A stretch of 64,000 nucleotides of DNA, from NCBI GenBank assembly GCA_041940305.1, contig JBGTSJ010000014.1, positions 130,296 through 194,295 on the forward strand, given 5' to 3'. The DNA is from JBGTSJ01 sp041940305 (GTDB taxonomy: Bacteria; Planctomycetota; Planctomycetia; Planctomycetales; Planctomycetaceae). This document shows positions 37,014-44,102 of the stretch, one piece after another. The notes below the pieces were generated by a model that saw nothing but the letters and a program-made list of their open reading frames with translations, was not told where the DNA came from and did no database searches. Position numbers and translations under genes: made by a program. Numbering within the stretch: the stretch's first letter is position 1; the number at the start of each line of letters is the position of its first letter.

Positions 37014-38231
37014 GTGCCTGAGAAAGCAGTTCTGGCCTACAGCGGCGGTCTGGATACATCGGTCCTTGTCGGCTGGCTGATGGACGAGGGTTACGAAGTC
37101 CACTGCCTGTACGTGGATCTCGGCCAGCCCTGCGAAGACCGCGCGGCGATCCTGGAGAAGGCCCGCAAGATCGGCGCGGCCTCGTCCGAGATCGTCGACG
37201 TGCAGGAAGAACTCTGCCGCGACTTCGCCTTCCCCGTCATGCAGTGGCAGGCCAAGTACGAGAACATCTACCTGTTGGGGACGTCCATCGCCCGCCCCCT
37301 TATCGCCAAGGCCTGCCTGCAGCGGGCCCGCGAGGTCGGCGCCAAGGCGTTCGCCCATGGCGCCACCGGCAAGGGGAACGACCAGTGCCGGTTCCAGCTC
37401 GCCGCCGACGCCCTCGACCCGTCCGTCAAGATCATCGCTCCGTGGCGGATCGAGAAGTTCCGCCGGCAGTTCCCCGGCCGCACGGAGATGCTCGCCTACT
37501 GCGAACAGAAGAACATTCCGGTCAAGGCGACCGCCGCCAAACCCTATTCCAGCGACGAGAACTGCCTGCACATCAGCTACGAGGCCGGCAAGCTGGAAGA
37601 CCCGACTGTCGACGGGCAGACGATCATCGACTTCGGCATGACGGTCTCCCCCAAAGAAGCCCCCGATGCCGAGCAGTCCGTCACGATCGGCTTCGAGTCC
37701 GGCGTCCCGGTGAGCGTCAACGGCAAGCGGCTCTCCGCCTTCGAGATCGTGACCACGCTCAACGAGATCGGCGGGCGCAACGGCGTCGGCCGGATTGATA
37801 TTGTCGAGAACCGCTTCGTCGGCATGAAGAGCCGCGGCGTGTACGAAGCCCCCGGCATGACGCTCCTCTACGCCGCCCACCAGGCCGTCGAGCAGCTCAC
37901 GCTCGACCGCGACCTCACGCACCTCCGCGACCGCCTCGCCCCCGAAGTCGCCGAAATGGTGTACTACGGGTTCTGGTACTGCGCGAAGATGGACGCCCTG
38001 ATGGCGTTCCTCCGCGAGACCGAGAAACCCGTCTCCGGCGAAGTAACGCTCACGCTCTACAAGGGCAACATCCGCGTCAGCAGCCGCACGTCGCCGAACA
38101 GCCTGTACGACGAAGCCATCGCCTCGATGGAGGGGGGGGGCTCCTACAACCAGACCGACGCGGAAGGCTTCCTGCGGATCACCGGCCTGCCGTTGCGGGT
38201 GCAGGGGGGCGCGCGCAAACGCGCATACTGA
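37014..38231 (+). CDS. argG: Argininosuccinate synthase
   Basis: A 405-residue enzyme that joins citrulline and aspartate with ATP to argininosuccinate, the seventh step of arginine synthesis. It shows the PP-loop AYSGGLDTSVLVGWL, FAHGATGKGNDQCRFQ (aspartate and citrulline site) and the tail segment GRNGVGRIDIVENR, followed by KSRGVYEAPG. Length is typical. The start is GTG at 37014; no ATG lies nearby in frame, and homologs begin here. No other arg gene is adjacent, although a GNAT of the ArgA kind lies 20 kb away. A repeat element occupies the upstream spacer. Confidence 0.97.
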   Translation: MPEKAVLAYSGGLDTSVLVGWLMDEGYEVHCLYVDLGQPCEDRAAILEKARKIGAASSEIVDVQEELCRDFAFPVMQWQAKYENIYLLGTSIARPLIAKACLQRAREVGAKAFAHGATGKGNDQCRFQLAADALDPSVKIIAPWRIEKFRRQFPGRTEMLAYCEQKNIPVKATAAKPYSSDENCLHISYEAGKLEDPTVDGQTIIDFGMTVSPKEAPDAEQSVTIGFESGVPVSVNGKRLSAFEIVTTLNEIGGRNGVGRIDIVENRFVGMKSRGVYEAPGMTLLYAAHQAVEQLTLDRDLTHLRDRLAPEVAEMVYYGFWYCAKMDALMAFLRETEKPVSGEVTLTLYKGNIRVSSRTSPNSLYDEAIASMEGGGSYNQTDAEGFLRITGLPLRVQGGARKRAY

Positions 38232-38262
38232 TTCCAAGTGCGCCACGTGTGAGTTCGCTGCT

Positions 38263-38820
38263 ATGACGACAGTCGTCATTCGTCGCGCGACGCCGGCCGA
38301 TCTTCCGGCCATCACGGACATCTACAACGAAGCCGTCACAACTACCACCGCCACGTTCGACACCGAGACGAAGTCGCTCGATGACCGGGCCACTTGGTTC
38401 GCAACGCACGGCGAACGTCATCCCGTGCTCGTAGCGGAACTCGACGGCGCCGTGGTCGGCTGGTCGTCGCTCAGCCGCTGGTCCGACCGCCGGGCCTACG
38501 ACGACACGGCCGAGACGACATTCTACGTGGCGGCCGCCCACCGCGGCCGCGGCATCGGCCGGCAACTCAAGTCGGCGATGATCGACGAAGCGCGGCGCCT
38601 CGGCTTCCACACGCTCATCGCACGCGCCGCCGAGGGAAGCGACGCCAGCCTCCACCTCAGCGAGTCCTTCGGCTTTCATCGCGTCGGCACGTTAAAGGAG
38701 GTCGGGCGAAAGTTCGGCCGCCTCCTGGACGTGCACATCCTGCAGTTGATGCTCCAGGCACACCAACCCGACCCGCCCGCCCCCCGGCTGAATCCTCGAT
38801 CCCCTCCCCCGCCGACATGA
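38263..38820 (+). CDS. GNAT N-acetyltransferase (phosphinothricin acetyltransferase-like)
   Basis: A 185-residue acetyltransferase. The GNAT fold shows VIRRATPADLPAITDIYNEA, ERHPVLVAELDGAVVGWSSL, the acetyl-CoA loop VAAAHRGRGIGRQLKSAMID, and the closing FGFHRVGTLKEVGRKFGRLL, which is typical of the Pat/Bar subfamily that acetylates small amines such as methionine sulfone analogs. The C-terminal 25 residues are Pro-rich and not part of the fold. It begins 31 bases after argG and may share its transcript. Confidence 0.9.
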   Translation: MTTVVIRRATPADLPAITDIYNEAVTTTTATFDTETKSLDDRATWFATHGERHPVLVAELDGAVVGWSSLSRWSDRRAYDDTAETTFYVAAAHRGRGIGRQLKSAMIDEARRLGFHTLIARAAEGSDASLHLSESFGFHRVGTLKEVGRKFGRLLDVHILQLMLQAHQPDPPAPRLNPRSPPPPT

Positions 38821-38847
38821 ACCTGTGCCCACATTGTCGCGGAATGC

Positions 38848-38869
38848 GATATTCCCGATCGGGAATATC
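38848..38869. promoter_or_regulatory. Operator 1 of the HipBST-like operon
   Basis: A perfect 22-base palindrome whose central 18 bases are TATTCCCGATCGGGAATA (38850-38867). It lies just after the GNAT gene and 253 bases before hipB. It defines the consensus for three more sites. Likely bound by the HipB dimer. Confidence 0.8.
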
Positions 38870-38911
38870 ATATTGATTTCAGAGCAGCTGCTCAGGAAGA
38901 CGATCCTCTTC

Positions 38912-38925
38912 TTCCCGATCGGGTA
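38912..38925. promoter_or_regulatory. Operator 2 of the HipBST-like operon
   Basis: TTCCCGATCGGGTA keeps the CCCGATCGGG core and one flank of operator 1 but is asymmetric at the right end. Spacing to operator 1 is about 60 bases. Confidence 0.65.
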
Positions 38926-39002
38926 GATCAAGCAGGTACGCGGGGATAAGTAGCTTCTCCTCAGCCGACCGGCGACCAACCGTGGCTTCAAAAGCACGAT
39001 GC

Positions 39003-39019
39003 AATCCCGATCGGGAATA
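39003..39019. promoter_or_regulatory. Operator 3 of the HipBST-like operon
   Basis: AATCCCGATCGGGAATA matches the consensus on the right flank and core. The spacing from operator 2 is about 92 bases, from operator 4 about 79 bases. Confidence 0.72.
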
Positions 39020-39080
39020 CGGAACTTTGCCTCCCACTCTCTCGTAAAGTATTCTCTTGGATTGCAAACCCGAAAGGTAA

Positions 39081-39098
39081 TATTCCCGTTCGGGAATA
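39081..39098. promoter_or_regulatory. Operator 4 of the HipBST-like operon
   Basis: TATTCCCGTTCGGGAATA is palindromic apart from its central TT and equals operator 1 at 17 of 18 positions. It ends 23 bases before the hipB ATG, so a bound repressor would cover the promoter or the start of the transcript. Confidence 0.82.
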
Positions 39099-39121
39099 CA
39101 ATCACTCTGTGGAACCGTCCT

Positions 39122-39358
39122 ATGGCAGCGGTCGATGACAGTCCGGCTCAGGTCGGTGCGTTCGTCCGCGAACGCCGCCTCGCCAACGGGATGACGCAGG
39201 AATTCCTGGGAGAACTTGCCGGCGTCGGAACGCGCTTCATCTCGGAACTGGAACGGGGGAAACCCACATTGCGCATGGACGCGGTCAACCGGGTTCTCGC
39301 TGTCTTCGGAAAAATGCTGGGCCTGATCGAGGCTCCGAAAGAGGGGGATGACGAATGA
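39122..39358 (+). CDS. hipB: HipB-like antitoxin/repressor (XRE helix-turn-helix)
   Basis: A 78-residue DNA-binding protein with one XRE-type helix-turn-helix: VGAFVRERRLANGMTQEFLG, ELAGVGTRFISELERGKPTL. It matches HipB-like members next to HipA-type kinases. It should repress the operon through the four upstream palindromes and contribute to neutralising the toxin. I chose the ATG at 39122 because the HTH starts 10 residues later; a longer frame from 38999 runs through operators 3 and 4. The stop overlaps the hipS ATG (ATGA), so translation is coupled. Confidence 0.92.
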   Translation: MAAVDDSPAQVGAFVRERRLANGMTQEFLGELAGVGTRFISELERGKPTLRMDAVNRVLAVFGKMLGLIEAPKEGDDE

Positions 39359-39687
39359 CAAATCGGGTGGCTCAGGTGAAACTCTCCGGACAGGACGTGG
39401 GCATCATCGAGGAAGTCAATGGCCTCACCCGCTTCACCTATGCCCCGGAATGGCTGACACGGGCCGACGCCTCACCCGTCTCGCTGACGCTGCCATTGCG
39501 CACCGAACCGTATGAGACGAAAGGCCTGCACCCCTTCTTCGAGAACCTGCTGCCGGAAGGGTGGCTGTTCGACGTCGCCTCCAAAAAGCTCAAGGTCTCC
39601 AAAGACGATCCCTTCGGGATGCTGCTGGCCACCTGCGGCGACTGCGTCGGAGCGGTGGAGATCGAACCGGTCGACGGATCCCGCTGA
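39355..39687 (+). CDS. hipS: HipS-like protein (stand-alone HipA N-terminal subdomain)
   Basis: A 110-residue protein that corresponds only to the N-subdomain of HipA. Conserved pieces are VAQVKLSGQDVGIIEEVNG, FTYAPEWLT, SPVSLTLPLRTEPYETKGLH and PFFENLLPEGW. In ordinary HipA this segment is fused to the kinase. In the tripartite HipBST system of enteropathogenic E. coli, the separated HipS acts as the antitoxin against the kinase HipT. The gene overlaps hipB by 4 bases and ends 2 bases before the hipT ATG, so the three are one operon. The antitoxin role is inferred from the E. coli case. Confidence 0.9.
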   Translation: MTNRVAQVKLSGQDVGIIEEVNGLTRFTYAPEWLTRADASPVSLTLPLRTEPYETKGLHPFFENLLPEGWLFDVASKKLKVSKDDPFGMLLATCGDCVGAVEIEPVDGSR

Positions 39688-39689
39688 GC

Positions 39690-40607
39690 ATGCCGCACTG
39701 CCTGATCTGTCTCAACGATTGCTCGGCCGAAGCGCATCCGGATTGCGTGGAGGGCCTGTTCGGAACCCGACAACTGCCGGCGCTCGACCTGGACCTGTCG
39801 AAGCTGTACGGCCTGGCCGCGACAAAGATGGCCGGTAAAATGTCGATCTCCGGTGTGCAGGAGAAAGTCTCGCTCGTGCTTTCCGACGATCGCACGCGGC
39901 TCGATGTGGCCGCGTCCGGCGGTCGCTACATCCTCAAGCCGGAGACCTCGCGGTTCGCTGCCATTCCGCAGAACGAGCAAGTAACGATGCGGATGGCGCC
40001 GCTGGTCGGGATCGAGATCCCACCCTGCGGTCTCCTGAGACTCGCGGACGACTCGCTGGCGTTCGTGATCAAGCGGTTCGACCGGCCCGATCACGGGGGC
40101 AAGCTCGCTGTGGAGGACTTCTGCCAGTTGTCCGGGCAGCCGCTGCGCGGCAAATACGAAGGCTCAGCGGAGGGCTGCGTCCGCGTCGTCCGCAAGTTCG
40201 CCAGCGAACCTCTCGTTGAAGTGCAGAAACTCTATCGGCAGTTTCTGTTCTCATGGTGGGTCGCCAATGGAGACCTGCATCTGAAGAACCTCTCCTTGCT
40301 GACAACGCCGCAACGAATTCACCGGCTGGCGCCGGCGTACGACCTGGTCTGCACCAAGCTGGTGATTCCCGACGACACGCTGTCCCTGCCGATCGGCGGC
40401 CGAAACAAAGATCTGACGCGCCGGCACTGGCTGGAATTCGCCGCATACTGCCAGATCCCGGAACGCGCCGCCCGGCGCCTGCTCGCACAGCAGATCGACG
40501 CATTCGACGAAGCCGCAGAACTGGTCGGCCGATCGTTCCTGACCAGCGAGATGCGGAACCGATACTTGGAAGTTCTCCGGCAGAACACGAGCACGCTGGC
40601 GGCCTAG
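39690..40607 (+). CDS. hipT: HipT-like serine/threonine kinase toxin
   Basis: A 305-residue HipA-family kinase lacking the N-subdomain. The N-terminus has a Cys/His cluster (CLICLNDCSAEAHPDC) that could bind zinc. The Gly-rich loop is GKMSISGVQEKVSLVL with Ser52 and Ser54, the positions where HipT/HipA autophosphorylation occurs in characterised relatives. Further motifs are YILKPE (ATP Lys83), VIKRFDR, the catalytic loop NGDLHLKN with Asp195, and the metal-binding YDL with Asp218. E. coli HipT phosphorylates tryptophanyl-tRNA synthetase; the target here is not known. The stop codon overlaps that of the convergent next gene through CTAG. Confidence 0.92.
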   Translation: MPHCLICLNDCSAEAHPDCVEGLFGTRQLPALDLDLSKLYGLAATKMAGKMSISGVQEKVSLVLSDDRTRLDVAASGGRYILKPETSRFAAIPQNEQVTMRMAPLVGIEIPPCGLLRLADDSLAFVIKRFDRPDHGGKLAVEDFCQLSGQPLRGKYEGSAEGCVRVVRKFASEPLVEVQKLYRQFLFSWWVANGDLHLKNLSLLTTPQRIHRLAPAYDLVCTKLVIPDDTLSLPIGGRNKDLTRRHWLEFAAYCQIPERAARRLLAQQIDAFDEAAELVGRSFLTSEMRNRYLEVLRQNTSTLAA

Positions 40608-41647
40608 AAGCCGCGTTGGTCGAGTGGTTCGTCTCCGTTGGCGGTGGTTAGTGCGTGCAGGACCGTGGGATCGATCTGTTCTGAAAGCGCGCGGCAGGAG
40701 CCGTCGGCCATGGCGACGTTGGCGACGTTGGGGTGATAGGACGATATCAGGCCGTGTGAAGCGCCGGATGTCTGGCCGGGGAGATTGATGCCGACGGGGA
40801 GCCGGGCGACGTCCACGTCGCGGGGTTCGGTCCAGATGATCCGCTGTCCGCAGGCTTCGACGGCGAGGAGGGTGGCGGACGTGCCGTCGGTGATCTCATC
40901 AAGGGGGAGGCCGCGGCCGTCGGGGAAGCAGGCGCCCGGTCCGGTCACGAATGCGATGGCGGAGAACAGCCGGCCCTGTGCGTCGCGGGGTTCGGGATTG
41001 GCGGGGCAGGTGAAGTGCTCCACGGGTGCCCGGGCGACGGACGTATTGGCGGCGGAGGTCCAGGGATCGTCGTCGTGGTACTGGTCCCGCAGATCCTGGC
41101 TGAACAGGTAGGGGAGCAGTTCCACGCGCCAGGAGCGGGGCGTCCCGCTCTCCGTCACGTAGACCGCATCGGGAAGGCGACCGTGCTGCGACTCCCAGTC
41201 ATGCGAGGCGATGGCCACTTTCTTGAAGCGTCCGGTGCACATGCTGCGGCGGGCGGCTTCGCGTGCGTTGGGGACTCCGGGGAGCAGCACGAAGATGATG
41301 GCGCCAAGCAGGATCATGGCGGTGATGCTGCCCCAGGCGCTGCCGGTCTTCTGGCCGCGAATCAGGCGGATGATTGAGCGGACGAGGCCTGTGCCGGCGA
41401 CGATCAGGACGAAGAACCCGTATCCGGCAATGAAGGGGAGCACGCCGGAGGGGGCGGCGGCGGCGTAGGGGATGGAGAGCAGAACGAGCACGATCGCGCC
41501 CAACCAGGGAAGCCAACTCCAGGGCCGGGCCGGCCGATACTCGGCCCGGAACACGCTGACCACCGCGGCCAGCGCGAGGGCTAGCATGACGACGTGCCAG
41601 AGGATGGCTGTCAGCGATGTGGCCCCGGAGGGTGGAAATGGATACAT
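40604..41647 (-). CDS. DUF1559-type membrane protein with multi-pass N-terminus
   Basis: A 347-residue protein. The N-terminal 130 residues form about four membrane helices (LTAILWHVVMLALALAAVVS, WLPWLGAIVLVLLSIPYAAA, VLPFIAGYGFFVLIVAGTGL, GSITAMILLGAIIFVLLPGV). The rest resembles DUF1559: AREAARRSMCTGRFKKVAIA followed by HDWESQHGRLPDA, and near the C-terminus the FPDGRGLPLDEITDGTSATL and NVAMADGSCRALSEQIDP blocks. Usual DUF1559 proteins begin with a prepilin-like cleavage site; here the fourth helix leads straight into the AREAARR motif. I chose the ATG at 41647; a GTG at 41665 directly follows the upstream stop and is also possible. Confidence 0.82.
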   Translation of the reverse strand: MYPFPPSGATSLTAILWHVVMLALALAAVVSVFRAEYRPARPWSWLPWLGAIVLVLLSIPYAAAAPSGVLPFIAGYGFFVLIVAGTGLVRSIIRLIRGQKTGSAWGSITAMILLGAIIFVLLPGVPNAREAARRSMCTGRFKKVAIASHDWESQHGRLPDAVYVTESGTPRSWRVELLPYLFSQDLRDQYHDDDPWTSAANTSVARAPVEHFTCPANPEPRDAQGRLFSAIAFVTGPGACFPDGRGLPLDEITDGTSATLLAVEACGQRIIWTEPRDVDVARLPVGINLPGQTSGASHGLISSYHPNVANVAMADGSCRALSEQIDPTVLHALTTANGDEPLDQRGF

Positions 41648-41666
41648 GCGACGCTGAATGTCCACT

Positions 41667-42152
41667 TCATGACTGGTCAGTCGTCTTTACGTAGATCAGC
41701 TTTGGATCGTTGGGGGCGTAGAACTCATTGAGCGACGCTTCCAGCTGATAGCCGCAGTGTTCGTAGAAGGTGCGGGTGGGGGTGTATTGTTCCCGGCCGG
41801 ACGTTTCGATGTAGATGCGGCGGGCGCCAGCGGCGGCCATCCGCTGTTCGGCCTCTTCGAGAATGCGCCGGCCGTGGCCGCGGCCGCGGTGCGCGTTGTC
41901 GACGGCGATCCAGTAGAGGTCGTAGCTGCCAACAGTGCAGGCGATGGGGCCGTAGCACGCGTAGCCGACCGTCTGCCCGTCCTCTTCCGCGAACACGAAG
42001 TGGTATCCGGAGGCTTCGCCGCGGACCAGGCGCTCGTCGATCAGTTCGACGGCGACGTCGATCTCGGCGGCTTTGAAGAAGCCGGTGGAGGTGACGATGC
42101 GGCGAACGGCGTCGGAGTCGTCGGGTCGGGGGGTGTGGCGGAAGGTGAGCAT
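41667..42152 (-). CDS. GNAT N-acetyltransferase
   Basis: A 161-residue acetyltransferase of the GNAT fold: TFRHTPRPDDSDAVRRIVTS, VGYACYGPIACTVGSYDLYW, the acetyl-CoA loop DNAHRGRGHGRRILEEAEQR and IYIETSGREQYTPTRTFYEH. The relation to the preceding fused GNAT-deacetylase (51 bases upstream) suggests cotranscription. The substrate is unknown; the segment before the acetyl-CoA loop does not resemble ribosomal-protein acetylases. Confidence 0.9.
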   Translation of the reverse strand: MLTFRHTPRPDDSDAVRRIVTSTGFFKAAEIDVAVELIDERLVRGEASGYHFVFAEEDGQTVGYACYGPIACTVGSYDLYWIAVDNAHRGRGHGRRILEEAEQRMAAAGARRIYIETSGREQYTPTRTFYEHCGYQLEASLNEFYAPNDPKLIYVKTTDQS

Positions 42153-42203
42153 CCGATGGGAAGAGGATCGAAAATCGAGGATGGAGAGTCGAAGTGGGAA
42201 GCC

Positions 42204-43946
42204 CTAGCGATCGTAGGCGCCTTGGGTGAGGCCCTGAAAGAAGCGGCGGGCGTTGGCGCCGAGGGTTCTGGTGCGGTAGCCCCCTTCCTGGACGATGAGG
42301 GTGGGGAGACCGAGGGCGCCGATGAGGCGGCCGTTGGCCTCGAAGTCGCCGCCGTTCAGCGACCAGGTGCCGGTGGGATCGCCTTTGGCGGGGTCGAGGC
42401 CGAGACAGAGGACGAGGAAGGCGGGCTTGAACTCGCCGATGGCTTTCAGGGCGCGCTCCAGAGCCTTGCGGTATTGAGGACCGTCCTGCACCTCGGGGAG
42501 CGGGATATTGAGATTGTAGCCTTCACCCGGGCCTGAGCCCTGTTCGTCCGCGAAGCCGGTGAAGTAGGGGTAGGCGAAGTCCGGATCGCCGTGGATGGAG
42601 ACCGTCAGAACGTCGGCGCGCTCGTAGAAGATGTCCTGCTGCCCGTTGCCGTGGTGGTAATCGACATCGAGGATGGCGACGCGTCCCTGCGCGGAGAGCA
42701 GATGGGCCGCGACGGCGGCGTTGTTGAAGTAGCAGAAGCCGCCGAAGGAGCGATGCTCGGCATGGTGGCCGGGGGGGCGGACGAGTGAATAGGCGAGGCG
42801 GCGGCCTTTGGTGAGTTGTTCGGCCGCGGTGAGCGTGCAGTCCACGGCACGGCGGGCGGCGGGCCAGGCGTTGCGGTGGATGGGAGTGAAGGTGTCGATG
42901 CAGTAGTAGCCGGCGAGGACGGACATCTCGCGCGGGGGACGCGTGGCGTTGCGGATGGGAAAGACGTAGGGGTAGACCGACTTGTTCTCCGGTGCGTTGG
43001 CGCAGGCCCGTTCGAGATACTCGACCAGCTTGGCGTCGTGCACGGCGAGGATGTGCTTGAGCGGGTACTCCTTGACGGGGAGCTTTTCGAACAGGCCGGT
43101 CGGTTCGAGTTCGGCGGTGATGGCGCTGATGCGGACCGGCGACTCGACGTAACCCCGCTCGCGGATGTGGTGGATCTGGTGCTTGTCGTTGATGGTCCAG
43201 GCGATTGACGGAGGGGGCTTCGGCGTGGCCGGCTTGTGCTCGGGTTCCGATTTCGCATAGCGGAACTCGCGCAGCCGGACGGGGTCATCCTTAAACGAGT
43301 TCACGACCGACTGGATGTACTCGGGAGGGCAGAGCGAGGCGTACTTGCGTTCGAGGATGGCGCGGACGATGCGGCGGGCATGCTCGCGGCGGAGCGGGCG
43401 ATCCGTGTCGAGGTCGTCGAACACCAGGAAGGGGAGGTTGTCGTCGCTGCCGCCGGGGACGGGGGTCTCATACTTGGTGTTGATGATGGGTCGCGCGCCG
43501 TACCGTTCGTAGAACCTGAGCCGGGCGGCGTTCTGTTTGCAGATGCCGGGATCCCGGCAGCGGTCGGGTTCGTCGGGGAGGCATTCGTAGAACAGGCCCT
43601 GCGCACCCATGCTGAGTGCTTCATCCCGGACGTACTCGTAGAGTGCCGCACCGATGCCGCGGCCGCGGATGCTGCTGCGGGCGGCGAGCCAGTCGAGGTA
43701 GCAGAAGTTGAGTCCCGGATCGTGCATCATCACGGCGAAGCCCGCGACGTGCCCCCGGGCATTCTCGGCGATCAGCAGGATCGTGCGGAACTGCGTAGGA
43801 AAGGGATTGCGGAGCTTCTCCGGGAGGGAGTCGATGTCCTTCGTCGACGCGGCGGGGAACTGCTGGCGGAAGATCTGTCCGACTTCGGCGATGGCGGCCT
43901 GATTGACGGGGAGGACGTCATCGTAGATGCGGCGAATGCGAAACAT
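42204..43946 (-). CDS. Fusion of GNAT acetyltransferase and histone-deacetylase-family amidohydrolase
   Basis: A 580-residue cytosolic protein with two opposing activities. Residues 1-190 are a GNAT domain; the acetyl-CoA loop is SIRGRGIGAALYEYVRDEAL at 92-111. Residues 250-575 are a class II deacetylase-like domain with the GHH pair at 393-395, zinc ligands Asp429, His431 (LDVDYHHGNG) and Asp523 (KGDPTG), and a catalytic Tyr near 557 in EGGYRT. The segment SIHGDPDFAYPYFTGFADEQ is typical of acetylpolyamine amidohydrolases rather than protein deacetylases. All visible catalytic residues are present in the deacetylase. It lies between an ATP-grasp gene and another GNAT. Confidence 0.95.
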   Translation of the reverse strand: MFRIRRIYDDVLPVNQAAIAEVGQIFRQQFPAASTKDIDSLPEKLRNPFPTQFRTILLIAENARGHVAGFAVMMHDPGLNFCYLDWLAARSSIRGRGIGAALYEYVRDEALSMGAQGLFYECLPDEPDRCRDPGICKQNAARLRFYERYGARPIINTKYETPVPGGSDDNLPFLVFDDLDTDRPLRREHARRIVRAILERKYASLCPPEYIQSVVNSFKDDPVRLREFRYAKSEPEHKPATPKPPPSIAWTINDKHQIHHIRERGYVESPVRISAITAELEPTGLFEKLPVKEYPLKHILAVHDAKLVEYLERACANAPENKSVYPYVFPIRNATRPPREMSVLAGYYCIDTFTPIHRNAWPAARRAVDCTLTAAEQLTKGRRLAYSLVRPPGHHAEHRSFGGFCYFNNAAVAAHLLSAQGRVAILDVDYHHGNGQQDIFYERADVLTVSIHGDPDFAYPYFTGFADEQGSGPGEGYNLNIPLPEVQDGPQYRKALERALKAIGEFKPAFLVLCLGLDPAKGDPTGTWSLNGGDFEANGRLIGALGLPTLIVQEGGYRTRTLGANARRFFQGLTQGAYDR

Positions 43947-43952
43947 GCGGAG

Positions 43953-44012
43953 GAGGCTGACGCGAAGGCTCGGAGACGCGGAGACGCGCGAAGAACGGAG
44001 GAGGTGGGGGAG
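43953..44012. repeat. Single repeat arm of GGAGACGC type
   Basis: The stretch contains CGGAGACGCGGAGACGCG flanked by GCGAAG words, the same type of short tandem words found in the paired-arm elements. I see no complementary partner arm within 200 bases, so it may be a half element. Confidence 0.5.
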
Positions 44013-44048
44013 TGATACGGGGTGGCGGGCGGATTCACAATGGACGTG

Positions 44049-44081
44049 AGAAACCAGGTTTCTCCAAGAAACCTGGTTTCT
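44049..44081 (-). terminator. Strong hairpin after the ATP-grasp gene
   Basis: Perfect 15-base stem AGAAACCAGGTTTCT / AGAAACCTGGTTTCT separated by 3 bases. It lies 21 bases after the ATP-grasp stop on the minus strand. The 3' arm ends in TTTCT followed by CACG, so U-richness is partly inside the stem. It may reduce, not block, read-through to the fusion gene. Confidence 0.65.
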
Positions 44082-44102
44082 GCATCTGAGATCCTCCCTG
44101 TG

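Noticed and set aside
38879..39361. 160-codon minus-strand frame across the hip operators and hipB
   Set aside because: It covers palindromic operators and the HTH gene; no family pattern.
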